The notes under the pieces were generated by a model. That model saw nothing but the letters and a program-made list of their open reading frames with translations, made no database searches and was not told the origin of the DNA. From contig CM033110.1 in the NCBI GenBank assembly GCA_019321725.1, positions 23,491,210 to 23,555,209 on the forward strand: a stretch of DNA of 64,000 bases, read 5' to 3'. Positions 35,865 to 47,547 of this stretch are shown one piece after another (within the stretch, counting starts at the first letter, position 1; each line of letters starts with the position of its first letter). Source of the DNA: Paulownia fortunei. Taxonomy: Eukaryota > Streptophyta > Magnoliopsida > Lamiales > Paulowniaceae. Position numbers and translations under genes: made by a program.

Positions 35865-36077
35865 TTAAATGAACTCTTTCAGGGTGAAGAATGAGATGGC
35901 TGCAACAACAAATCCAAGGAACATTGTTTGGAGTGAAGCCATCCCACCCATTGCAGCATCCTTGGGGACATTTCCAGGGACTGGGCTCGGGGCTGGTGCC
36001 CATGTCTCGGCGGTTGCTGCCAAAGCTGTCAAGGCTACCCAAATCGCAGCCATAATGGCAATTCTCCTGGCAGCCAT
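35865..36077 (-). CDS. Arabinogalactan peptide (AG-peptide), GPI-anchored type
   Basis: A small single-exon gene of 70 residues starting MAARRIAIMAAIWVALTALA, a signal peptide with likely cleavage near ATA|ET. The short mature part has APAPSPVPG, where Ala-Pro and Ser-Pro dipeptides are the classical sites for proline hydroxylation and type-II arabinogalactan addition. After KDAAMGG a hydrophobic tail (MASLQTMFLGFVVAAISFF) fits a GPI-attachment signal. AG-peptides sit on the outer face of the plasma membrane or in the wall and are linked to growth and reproduction. ATG 36077 is preferred over one 54 bases upstream because it directly begins the signal peptide. Length and architecture fit the family. 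The sequence does not let me name an orthologue. Confidence 0.8.
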   Translation of the reverse strand: MAARRIAIMAAIWVALTALAATAETWAPAPSPVPGNVPKDAAMGGMASLQTMFLGFVVAAISFFTLKEFI

Positions 36078-36170
36078 ATCTTTCCTGATGAAGAAGTAAA
36101 TGTGTATGTACTGCTTCAATTTCTTGGACACACTGTAGTTGGTTATGGTATAATGTCCGATGTTTCTCAG

Positions 36171-36180
36171 CTATATATAG
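36171..36180 (-). promoter_or_regulatory. Candidate TATA box of the AG-peptide gene
   Basis: CTATATATAG about 95 bases upstream of the AG-peptide ATG (36077), in a normal position for a plant core promoter with a 60-70 base leader. Confidence 0.5.
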
Positions 36181-36199
36181 TAGTTATCAGTACTATGTA

Positions 36200-36988
36200 T
36201 TGAAAATATTATGTGTGTGTCGGAAAGATGATTTCAATGTTGTTTTTTCTTGGTTTTTTCGATAGTTTCTGGGCATTTGATGATAAATACAGCTGACAGA
36301 AAGAAATTAGATGGCAAGAAGCCCGAAAGTAGTCCCAACAATGCAATACGCTGGGCCTGGTGATAATATCAATGAAATTTATGTTTTTCCACTAAGGTGG
36401 TAGCCACATGATTTGCCCCAATACTTCTTTAAAGAAGGTTATGGGTCCAAATTTATTTGCAATACTAATAGTTCATGAACCAATCATCCCTGTAGCAAAG
36501 GGAATTCAGTTTTATTGATATTTTAATGGATTATAATAATGAATAATCTAAACTAATTACCTCTATAATGGACAGATTTCACTTTCACTGATATTTTACT
36601 AGATTATAATAATGAGTTTGTCATTTGACAATTCGAATATTTCACAACGATAAAAAAATTTCTATGATCACATCCAAAGAATCTCGTGGTCATCCATCCC
36701 TGTCTTTCTCGCACAAAGAAAAAGAAATATGAATTTGGTGCCTTTGATTTGATAGTTTTTAGGAAAGATAGATAGTGTATAGTGCATTTCACCTAATTAT
36801 AAACACACAGTATTACATGTCCATGAACAGAAAATTGCTCTAATTTTCTCAGTTTAATATAATGTTTACCTTAGAAGAATTTGGGCCAATGCTTTTATAT
36901 ATTTTTAACTGATGAAAATTCCAGGTTGAGTATTAGATGCAAGAATCATGATCTGGATCATACATTTGGTTTAGATATGAGTTAACAT
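36200..36988. other. Intergenic region, no gene seen
   Basis: AT-rich spacer between the AG-peptide promoter and the GASA-like relic. No recognisable exon or RNA gene. Confidence 0.5.
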
Positions 36989-37490
36989 TCATTCATAAGA
37001 GATGAGTGTGTATTCGTCCCTTGTCTCCGACCATCCTTCGTAGCATCCACATATTTCCGTGTCATATGCTCCTGGAGGAGCACAGCACAGCCTGCACAGG
37101 TGCCGTTTCCACAGCATTTCAAGCAATCTCTCAGGCAAAGCCTTACAAAATACACACTTCACCGTGCATTGTGCAAGGCACACTCAACTTTAAATTGAAC
37201 TATAGCACTTAAGACACAAAAAAAGTTTGAATTACATGGCACGAAATTGCCTTTTTTGGTGTTTCAATTGAAAGTGTAGGCGTTAATTGCTCAACTGGAC
37301 GTGGAGGGGTTAATGCCTCATCTGGCGGAGAGGGTAAATCCTCACCTGGTGGTGGAGGGGGTAATACTTCAACTGGTGGAGAAGGGGGATAATGCCCCAA
37401 CTGGTGGAGGAGAACATGGTTTCAAGACATTGGTAGGTGGAGGCAGCTTCTTGCGTGGTGTTGCCGCGGCATCTTTGGTTTTGTGGTGCG
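36989..37490 (-). pseudogene. Decayed proline-rich GASA (gibberellin-regulated, GASA14-like) gene
   Basis: On the minus strand, 37449 to about 37230 encodes a proline-rich repeat with a period of about nine residues: PPVEVL, PPPPPGEDL, PSPPDEAL and TPPRPVEQL. It is broken by an extra base near 37388, where TTATCCCCC departs from the TTACCCCC seen in the next repeat. After a possible short intron, a cysteine-rich part follows (about 37190-36989). It contains LCLRDCLKCCGNGTCAGC in one frame and CAPPGAYDTEICGCYEGW in another. The cysteine pattern CC..C.C-PPG.Y....C.CY..W is that of the GASA domain. The upstream cysteines (QCTVKC) lie in yet another frame, and the main frame has a TGA there. No signal peptide was found upstream. 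Proline-rich plus GASA is the architecture of GASA14-type proteins. With at least three frame breaks and a stop I call it a relic. Very poor local sequence quality is the alternative. Confidence 0.55.
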
Positions 37491-38343
37491 GCCAAGTATG
37501 CTGTCCTATCCTGGTGTACTGTTTCTACTCGTTACACTTTCCAATTTTTACCATTTTTCACGTTTCTGTTAATTTTTATTTTCTGGCGTCAACACAGGCA
37601 TTTTTTTTTTAATAACTAGAACAACAATTTACTGGACATATATATACACATCATGCTCACTAGAACTAGAAACAATAAGGCAGTATTTCACTGTATGATT
37701 ATTATTTAAGTTTCAAACTAACAGCAAATATAATTATTAATTGGGATTCACAAAGGACAATATCTGGTCTGCAACATGACTGCCCTCAAATTCACTTTAT
37801 GACTACCTAAATTTGCATTCTCTGAACATGCACTCTTGATCTTAACTAATCCTCTATAGATGTAGATGACATAATTTGATAATCAAATCTCAGCAAGTTA
37901 TGTGGCTGGTTTACCTTATATGTAATGGAGGAAGAAATAATCCAAGAACTATAAACCACGTGTTGAGGTCAGAGTTCCCTCCGTAGACAGTTGCACAGTC
38001 CATAATCTGCTATGCCTACATTCTGAAATTCTCTACAGCACAAAACTTTGGCCTGATTAGAGAGATATTGGCAGCATAGACACAAACCAGAAATCAGACA
38101 ATCAACTTCCACATATTACAGCTGCTAGCTGAAGATGATGACATAGATCACAGGCCACTATTAGTAGGTTGTTTAGATATTCATCAGAAGTATGAACCTA
38201 GGATTTCAACACAACAATTTTACAAATATTCATCAGCAAATTACCTATGAACTACAAGTGATGGGTGAGAAATATCCTGCCGTGCGCCAGATTCTCAAAA
38301 TTTGGGCAAGAAAAATTCTCCACAACACGTAGGGAGTAAAAAT
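37491..38343. other. Intergenic region, no gene seen
   Basis: AT-rich spacer between the GASA-like relic and the 3' end of the HMA-fold gene. Nothing recognisable. Confidence 0.5.
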
Positions 38344-40257
38344 CTAGGTGAAATCTTCTTCATCCTGGAAGCTCAAATTCAACGTTTGCAACTTGAAGCC
38401 TGAACCTTGTATTATCTCAACCAAATTTGAAGCCACCCCTGTAGCTTGTACGGTGGTTTGCTTTGTTAACTACAAAAGGAAGAAAGATGCCATTTTACTA
38501 TGTTTAGACTAACCATGAACCAGTAAGTAGAAAATGAGATGATATACTGCTAAAACTACATAATATCCACAATTAAGTTCATATGCTTGGTTGGTACTGA
38601 TACCTCCTATAGACTACTAGAAGATCCACAAACATGAAAACAATAAACTATATGATGGATCAATTGTATGTTCTCAGCATCTCACCCCCTCCCACAAGGA
38701 TGTTTCCCACCACATTCATAATGTAAAAGATGCTAACATTTGAATAAAAAATAATTAAAGGCATCCAGCATTTATTGAAACATATTATCAAAAGAGTCTA
38801 GAAATTAATATCTTCTAATTCCAACCTTAACAGCCATTCAATTAATATCCATTTAAAGAAAACAAAGACAAAAATTCCGAGATATTTCTCTCCGCTTCAT
38901 TTCCACATTTGCTTCTTGATGAGGATCTATAAATATGGTGTATTAAGCAATGAGTAAAGAAAATCACCTCCACGCTTGCAATGCCCTCAAGTACTTGTAC
39001 TTTTAAATCTGTAATGCCTTCTACTTCCTATAAATAAGAATCGAGATGTCAACATAGATCGAAATGCCTGGAGAAAATGATTAATCTCCATTTTGGACAA
39101 CTAAAAACTTTGAACTTTTGCAATTATTTACTGAAAGATCTCGCAAGGAAACAACAATATCAGCCCCTGGAATATGCAATAGGGTAAAGCTGCCAGGTAA
39201 GATTTCACTAGTTCATTGACTGTATTGAGCACTCAACTGCCTATATCTACACTTCAAATATTTCACAGAGAATCAAGAATCAAATGGAGAAGAAAGGGCA
39301 ACACATAACATCTCATTGAAGTCATAATGTGGGAAAACAGTCCCTTGCGAATCCAATGTTATTCTTTCTAACACTATAGTGATAAATGCTGAATTGTTTT
39401 TTGATAAAACTACATCAACAAAAATAAAACTATAAAATGGGTTTGACAATAGAAAGCATTTCTTCGGGGAGATGTTAACCAGCATTCACATTAAATCATT
39501 TGCTAGTCTCAAGTAACATATAGTTGCCAGGCTTCAGGATGTCAGTGTCATCGGAAAGCAACTTGACCTCTTAATGCGAAAGCATTTAAAATTCCACTAA
39601 TTTTTGAGGGGAAGCGAAGGGAATAATAATCAGGAAATAGAGGGAAACAATTCTATTAGAGAAAAAAAATATGTGCGTAAAACATATGGAGCAAGTCACT
39701 TCCTTCACCGTCCCTCTCCCCTCAATTAAAACGAAAATAATGGAGTAAACAATGGCATTAAATTATAAAAATTGAGTACCTCCAAAGCCTTGGTAACTGC
39801 CGGAACAGCTGAGTCAGTCATTGTTCCTTCTGCCTACACATTTCAAAGCAGACACTCGTCCACACAATTCACCAAACAATTGAGGGACAATATTAATGGA
39901 AAAACACAAAAAAGAAACAACTACCTGAAAAAACATGGTGAGCACGTCGGAAGGCGAGACCGCAACAGATACTGCCTGATCGGGGGCGGCGGCAGCTGGT
40001 GGCGGCGACGTTTCTTCTTCCGGGACAAGAGTTTCTTCTTCCTCCGCCACGGCCCTTACTTTTGTGAGCATTAAATAGCCATGCTTATTGAACTTTACCA
40101 CTGATGAAATGCAGAAAATGGCGGAATTCTTCAATTGGCTCTGAAATTTAATGTATGGGAGTTGGAATTGAAGTGGGCTCAAAGCAGATGATGGATAAGA
40201 AGAGAGACTTAAAGGAGAATTGGGTGTGGAAAGTGAGAATGCAGAGACGAAAGACAT
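38344..40257 (-). CDS. Plastid-targeted HMA-fold protein without the metal-binding CxxC
   Basis: Four exons: 40257-39925, 39833-39780, 39027-38968 and 38469-38344, all joining at codon boundaries to 190 residues. Residues 1 to about 55 are Ser/Thr-rich with few acidic residues, as in a chloroplast transit peptide. An acidic/Pro-Ala stretch follows (EEEETLVPEEETSPPPAAAA). The C-terminal 75 residues read LTMFFQAEGTMTDSAVPAV, TKALEEVEGITDLKVQVLEG, IASVELTKQTTVQATGVASN, LVEIIQGSGFKLQTLNLSF. This matches the beta-alpha-beta-beta-alpha-beta order of heavy-metal-associated domains. The position of the metal-binding GMTCxxC loop reads GTMTDSA, with no cysteine, so copper or zinc binding by the standard mechanism is unlikely. 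I infer a plastid protein using the fold for binding or regulation. The third exon holds the second and third strands. The domain call is by pattern, not by search. Confidence 0.8.
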
Positions 40258-41775
40258 TGTTGTATATCAGTGACCAGTTTTTGGAGCTATGTATCTTTCT
40301 TCTATTCTATCCACAATGGAAAGAGATACCGTTAGACTTAGAAATAGGATTTTCTAGACCCAACTAATTATAGTTGTTTTTTATTTTCTTGAACTTTTTT
40401 ATCTATACTCTTTTACAGTTGAATAAGAGTGTTTCGATGTATGTTGCAATCTCTTCTTTTAATTTTTACCTCTTCTTTTTCAACTTCACTTTTATTTTCA
40501 CTTTTCAACTTTTACTTCTCTTATCTCACAAACCCCACAAAAAAATCTCTTTTTTCTCTCATCCAATAACGTATTTTAATTTATTAAATTTTCATGTTAT
40601 TTTTTATTTATTTTTTTCGTTTATATAAATTTCAATAAATATATAAGATAAAAGCTACAGAAAAAATTTACAAGCCTTCATTAAAAAAATATTTTTATAA
40701 TTTGTAATAATTATTCACAAACTATGTTGTTAAAATAACCACATCATCAAGTAACATTTTAATAAGCCCTAACACAGCTGCGCACCCCCTTACATATAGG
40801 CAATTTTTGTCAAGCCTAAAATGTCTCTGATATCACGTTAAAATAATCATTTCATCCAAAAGCATAAATTATTACTTACAATTAACATTTAGCGACATAA
40901 ACCAACATTTTATTATGGATCAGAAAAAGGATAAGGGGAAAACAAAAGAAAAGAACATAGGCACGACAGTGTTCCTTTATTTGGACGATCTGTGTAAATA
41001 AAACTCCTAAACCCCATTTACAGTGTACATGAATTCATATATACTGTGGAATAAGAGAACAATTGCCATAAAATTGAAAAAGAAATAACTTCTGATGTTC
41101 ATTCTTTAAGACTTCATGAGCGAGTCAGAATATCATTGTGGTAATACTTTATATTTATTTCTTGGATACGCTTCCCCCATTTAAGTTTAAAAGGTTATTT
41201 TATATATATATATCCAAAAGTATCAAGCAACGCCTAACAATATTTTCAGCATAAGCAGAGAGTTCTCTTCCTTCCCTTTTTCCAGGGAAATCCTTTGGCA
41301 AGTCTGTATCTTTCTTTCAAAGTATACTCACCATCACAGATATGAGATTCCATCAACTAGCTCCCACAAATTTCTGATTCCAACTCACTATCTGGAAAAA
41401 TTTGTGAAATAGCAAGATCTGGTGATTTAGAAATCTTCGTCAAACCATACATACATAGTAGGATTCAGCTCTTCTGAGCCAAGCAAAAGATCAATTTATC
41501 AAAGAGCAATACCTTTTAAATTCAATTGCTCAACACAGTTTTGCTACAAACGTATCCTGATAATTTATCTACAATTCAGAATTTCTTTGTACCAGACAGG
41601 CAGAACCAAACGCATCTGGTACCATTACGCTTTCAAGAAACAAGTAGTGGTCCATTTCTTAGAGCATTTAGGTCATTATTTCATGTCACATTCCACTTGA
41701 ATTTCACCAGCTGCACAATCATTACATTATGTAAGGTTCACAAAAGCAAATATGAAGAGGAAGATTATATCACCA
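40258..41775. other. Intergenic region, no gene seen
   Basis: Promoter of the HMA-fold gene, then AT-rich spacer and the 3' UTR of the RNase H gene. The open frame at 41526-41888 on the plus strand is antisense to the last RNase H exon and has no family features. Confidence 0.55.
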
Positions 41776-44700
41776 TTAAAAAGATTGAAAGGGATTACTC
41801 TTTAGATGTACTCCTAGGTTTGCTTGGGCATCAGCTTCAGTGTTGTAGTCCTGACAACAATTTAAGAAGAAAAGGGCTTTGCGGATGAGATAGTATAAGA
41901 AATGAGAAAGGACAAAATAATCCACATATAGACAACTTGGCACAAAAACCATCTGCTTCATATCAACAGCCTATACGCACACAAAACTCCATGATCTTGA
42001 AGGCAAATCTACATCTGAAAAAGATACGAGATTTGAATTTCAGAGATACTAAGAACAATTCTATCCACTATTATTGCCTTTAGTATAATGACTCAACAAC
42101 TCCAAACAAAGAAAAGTTTGCATGAGCTGCATTATTTTAAAGAAAGCAAACTCAAAAGATTGTTAATCACGAAGCCATTACCAAAGTTTTTGTAGTGCAA
42201 GACTACATATTTAAAAAGAATGACATTTGAACAGTAATGGATTCCAGCAATACACAGCAGCTAAAGTGGAATATGCAACAAACACCACCATGTGTGCAAT
42301 GCATGACAAGCACAAACACCAAATTAGATTTTTTGTACACAAATCTAAAATTTATGCACTCACATAAAGTATGTCATAGCTAGTAAGCTGAATATAGCCT
42401 AGGAAACATAGAAGAATTTTTCACTCATACAATTTCTTCAATTAAGAGTGTAAAGTTTTATTGAAGCAATTGCACATTTCAACTTACTCTTTCAACATGG
42501 CATATCTGGAAAGACATAAACTGATCCTTGAGCTCTTTAGCCACCTTACACAATTCAGTCATATTCTGAGTTTTGGTTCTCCATAGACCCTGAACCTGTC
42601 AATGAGAAGCAGTAATAAGTAATGACGAGATCATATCGAGACTAGTTTACTAATCAGTACAACGACCACATTGCACCACTTCAGGAGGGAAGAACTACTT
42701 AGGATTATACCTGACTGATGAACAAACATTACTCTTCACATAGCATTAATGTAACAAGCCTGTTTTATGTTCTATTTCTTTTGCTTATGTCAGAATAAAT
42801 AAAGTAGACAGAAATAGATAAGATGAACTGAAAGTAATATGCTAGTACCTGCATGCAAACAAGTTTAGAGTCTCCTTGAACCCGTATATGTTTGAACCCT
42901 TTTTGAAGAGCATATTTTAACCCCAAAATCGCACCTCGATATTCAGCAACATTATTAGTCGCAATGCCCACACCTTCACGCAATCGAAACACCTAGCAGA
43001 TTTCAATGTGATAATAAAATGTCAGGAGGTGTTTTAAGATAAGAGCACCACTGAGAACAACTGTTAGAAATATTCAAGGATCCATGTCACCCCAGACATT
43101 CAGCAGAGAGATTGGTTAAGTTTATGGTGTAAGTTAAGGCTCAGCTTCAACCTTGACGGGCACAATTGTACCGAATAGCAAAATAAATCTTGAGATAAAG
43201 AGGTACTTCAGTGTATGTGTAAAGTTACGGAGAGCGTAGCATAAAATAAAAGTATCACAAATATAGAGTTGGCAAGCAAGAATGGAGTACCATGCTTCCA
43301 TCTGCTGCCCGCAGCACAGCCCCTGCACCAGCTTGTCCAGGGTTGCCCTTTGAAGCTCCATCAAACTCAAGAATACATGAACACTGTACATGAAATGGGA
43401 AGTCAAGCTGTGAAATATGCATAGAACCACCTCGAATTAGAAACCAACATGTATATAAACAATTAACTATAAGAAGAATAAAGCTAGAAGTATTATGAAC
43501 TTATGCCTGATGGAAAGGAAATCCGCAAAATGAGACAGGTTCAGTGGTTAACACAACGTAAAGTGGCAATAAGACACAAATATTGCCAAGACATTCTATA
43601 CTGGGATGTTCAAAGATTTTTTCATTTTTATTAGCTTGGCAAAGGATTACAAAATTAAGAACTGGAAGCACATATTTGATTGATACAAGAAATACTCATG
43701 CACATATTCCGCAATACATTGTAATTGGAACTCGAGCACACTACATTACCTTACAGACCAGTGAATTCCAGGCCTTTAAGGCATGAGCAGAAACATGTAC
43801 ATGGATGTTAGATATGCTACTGATGCTACAAAATAAAATTAACACGTGATAGCAACTTACGCAATAAGAAGAAATTGGAGGAACTTGGAGGAAATTGTCT
43901 AATTTGGCATGCTTTATCTGAGAATTTGCTGGAAATGAAGCTGATCCAACAACATCCTAATGAGAAAGAGAAAGAAAATTTAAGTTAAAAATAAGAAACT
44001 TTTTGTTGGAATCATACCCAACGAAGAAAATATGAGTAGAAGTTAAGTAAACCAATAGGCACCTTCAACGTCCAGCAGACTCATAGTTGCATAATTACTA
44101 CAATGTCACAAGTTCCAACTAAGGGTAAGTATTCAGAAATTACCTGTGGCCTCTTCTCTACATGATTCTTGCCAGATGATTTATCTTTAGAAGAATTTGG
44201 TTCCTGCATAAAACAACTTTGTCAATGACGCAAATATTACGTACAAAATCCAGTCCTCTACATTATCATTGTCGCGCTTGCAAGCTGCCAAGGGTTGAAC
44301 CCTTACTACATACGGCTAAATAGAATAAATAGATTTGAAGCATCCAAAATCATTCAACTTTTACATAATCTAACCCGAAAAGGGCAAGTGATAAGTTGGC
44401 CAAAAAGATCATCCTGCACATCGCTGGCGTCAATACAATAAATAGCATTCTTAAGTCCGTGAGATGATAGATAGTCCTCAGCTTCTTTAGACAAACCATA
44501 CCCTTTAAAGACACTTACAGAAGGATCATTTACCTACAAGAGAAAACATGTATATAAAAATCAATAATGATATTAGTCGACATATTTTTACAACTTTCAA
44601 ACAGATTGTTGCAAAAATAACGAATGTTTTATTAGCATTAACATTTCAAGTTCATATCCAAACTTATAGTTGTGAACCAAAAAAGTCTAGTCAGCCCCAC

Positions 44701-45670
44701 GCTCATACTGAAGAAAAATGGTTCCCCTAGCAAACTAATAAAGCGAAAAAAAAATAAAAAGATAAAATTGGCCAATTGACTATTTACATTTGGCAATCAC
44801 CAATCACACAAAAATCTAACCATAAAATGAAGTTGGTAAAATCTTTTGATTAAAATCATATGTAATTTATAGCCATTTACTGGTACAGAGATTTAAAATG
44901 CCTTACACATGTTTCGACATGGCCCTTGCAATGTGTTTCACCTTTCATAAAAAACATCATTCACTAACCCCTGCTTCTAAAATGTACTAGAATAACGGGA
45001 CATGTCCTTGGTTATATCATCTTTCAGTTGCAACATGAGTCTTGCTTGGAATACATAATGGAGCATTTTACAATCTTAAGCTCATGTGAACCATCCAAGC
45101 ATCCAAATATTAGCTTACTATTCACATATGTAAAAGAGTAACAATATACATGGCTGACAAAAAACTTTTTGACTCAATCTTCCATGCCCTAAAATTTGAA
45201 ACTTTCTGCATGTTCACAATTTAGCCTACCTGGGTCTGAAACCAATACCTGAGTTCAGTCAACATAGATTATATACCAACTCAAATGCAAATTTTAAAAG
45301 TTACTTTTCAACATTAAAATCATAAGTATCTAAAATTGTCTCCATATAAGTAGGGTCTTCAAACCAATTAGACATCCTCCTAAAGCCAAAATTTGAAACA
45401 TTGGGAAAAAATTAATATGCATTTCCAAATGCAAGAGAAATTGAGAATAAAAGATAAAAAACACATCCCAAACAAAAATTGCAACGCCTGTATTTGGAAT
45501 AGTATCACACAAAATAAAATGCTGATAGCTTTCGAAGTGAAAATGGGCTAAAAAAATTAAGAGAAACTTACAGAAGATCGAAGAACAGATTGAAGATCAT
45601 TTATGCTTTTATACACTCCAACAGTATCCCCCTTCCGTACAACATAAAAAGCATCCTTTTCATCCCCCAT
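41776..45670 (-). CDS. RNase H1-type protein with N-terminal viroplasmin-like (RNase HI N) domain
   Basis: Eight exons: 45670-45572, 44533-44375, 44203-44144, 43956-43861, 43407-43291, 42992-42849, 42595-42488 and 41850-41776. They join in phase to 285 residues. The N-terminus, FYVVRKGDTVGVYKSINDLQ and later VSVFKGYGLSKEAEDYL, is the small fold called 'caulimovirus viroplasmin' in domain databases, which binds RNA-DNA hybrids in cellular RNases H1. The catalytic domain starts about 147. It has all four acidic residues: Asp154 (EFDGASKGNPGQAGAGAVLR), Glu194 (TNNVAEYRGAILGL), Asp218 (VQGDSKLVCMQVQG) and Asp268 (TEADAQANLGV). RNase H1 cuts the RNA strand of RNA-DNA hybrids. No clear organelle-targeting peptide is seen. 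After LGVHLK the frame runs seven codons to TAA; a further spliced exon is possible, so the last residues are uncertain. Confidence 0.9.
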
Positions 45671-46049
45671 CGTTCTTGCTGCTTTTGAACTTCAATCGCT
45701 GCAAAAATTAAAATAAAAAGAACAATAAGAACTGAAAACCAACACTAGGGAATCGCATAGCTCAATCATTCCCATAACATGCTTGAGAAGTAATTGGAAA
45801 CCCTAAATAGCATCAAGATTAAACGAAGCACGGAGAAAAAATGGGATTACGAATAGGAAAATTAACAGGCCAAACTCGTTTTCTAAATAGAAAATTTAAC
45901 GGATTACAATTATGATTAAGAAACTAAAGTAAAAAATAAAAAATAAAATGAGAAAATGAAAAGACAGAAAACAGACGAAAAGTAGAAACATTCACCTTCG
46001 ATCCTCGGGATTCAGCGCAGCGTCAAGCGTGAAAGTGATTTGTGAGAAA

Positions 46050-47547
46050 AAGAACTGGTAAAGACTGATTACTTTGTTGTATGTTTGGGCCTCTTGGCAC
46101 GAAAGAAGAAACAAGTGTGGGCTTCACTAGAAGCCTAGCCCATGTATTGAGTACAGCCCAATAAATTCTTGGCCCAAACCATAACAATCAAACTCTACGC
46201 AATTCGAAAATTTAAACCGAGTCTTCATTAGATCTTTTCCATGGCTTATACTCTTATATAGTAATGGAGAGAACCTCGTAGTTTTAATTTTAGTCTCTTC
46301 TAAATAATTCATAAATCAAATTTTTTTTTTAATCAAAAGTCATGAATTGGGAATCAGTTGTGACAAATATTGACTAGGGTCTGAAACTGGTCCATCAATA
46401 AATTGAACAAACGGATGTAAGTTTCATACCTTCATTTTATTTTTATTGAATTTCCAAATTAAAATATGGAAGATCTTTTTTCACTTGAGCAAATTATAAA
46501 GTTTAGCTGATTTCTTGGTTGTATTTTTGAAGAGCACAAGGTGATATGGCTTAGAGGGCATGTTTTATTTATTCGATATATTATTTATAATACTTTTAAA
46601 ATATATATAAAAAAAAAAAAGGATTTGCATTTGATCTATTTTTCCCTACATTTCTGATGAGTGATATTTGTTTAGTAATATTGAGTTCATGGCAAAGTTT
46701 TCAAATCTTTGATCATCGTTAGCGAACTACAAGCTCAATAAATATGAAAGGTATTATATTATCAGCTTTATTGAACGAAAAAATGGTCCATGAGACAGAA
46801 CTACTGTTGGAACACCTTTGCCAACTGATCAACAAAGCTGAACTTTGATGGAGCTTTTACAATCTAAACTGATTTCACGATGTCTATATAGTCAGAATTA
46901 AGTCTTATAATCAGGACTTATTTAAAGGTCTTAATCCCTTGATGATATTATCTTAACACAAGCCGATGCTTAAAAGAAGATGACCATGTTGTGAGATCCT
47001 AGCCAGAGAAGCAACATTAGCAAATTATATGCATGACTTTTGTCTATTGATAGCTAAACATATTCCACCAGCTGCTGGAACAGGTTTCCTTTACCTTTTT
47101 TCCATTATGGCAGAGAACAGCTTTTCAACTTACCTGATCAAGAAGGTTAAAGCTCTTACTTATGAAGAAGAAAGAAAAAAGGTCAAGAAATCCTAGAAGG
47201 CTAAAACCTTGAATCACATGATTTATCACCTCATACAAACTAAAGACTGAAAATCGAATTAGAAGAATGACTTTAGGTATTCAAGATCCCAATTTAGAAA
47301 AAGTCATTTATATTCAATAGTATATAAATTATTTGAAACACTGGTGGTCCTTGTAATTATACAATTAAAGAATCAAATCTATTTTGCTACCTCTCAACTC
47401 TCAAGTCTTGCCTGTGACCATCTGTAATGAAATCCAGTTCATAACAGAAGCCTGTATTGCTATAGAACTGGATATCAGTTCTTTAACTGTATGTAGTACA
47501 TGTTCAAACACATATAAGTTGAATAAGAAATCATCGCCATTTTGATC
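46050..47547. other. Intergenic region with an unrecognised coding-like stretch
   Basis: AT-rich spacer upstream of the RNase H gene and downstream of CSLC. On the plus strand 46984-47196 is an open frame of 70 codons (including LANYMHDFCLLIAKH and YLIKKVKALTYEEERKK) ending at TAG. It has no ATG at its start, and further broken frames surround it. It could be the remains of a mobile element, but I do not recognise the family. Confidence 0.35.
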
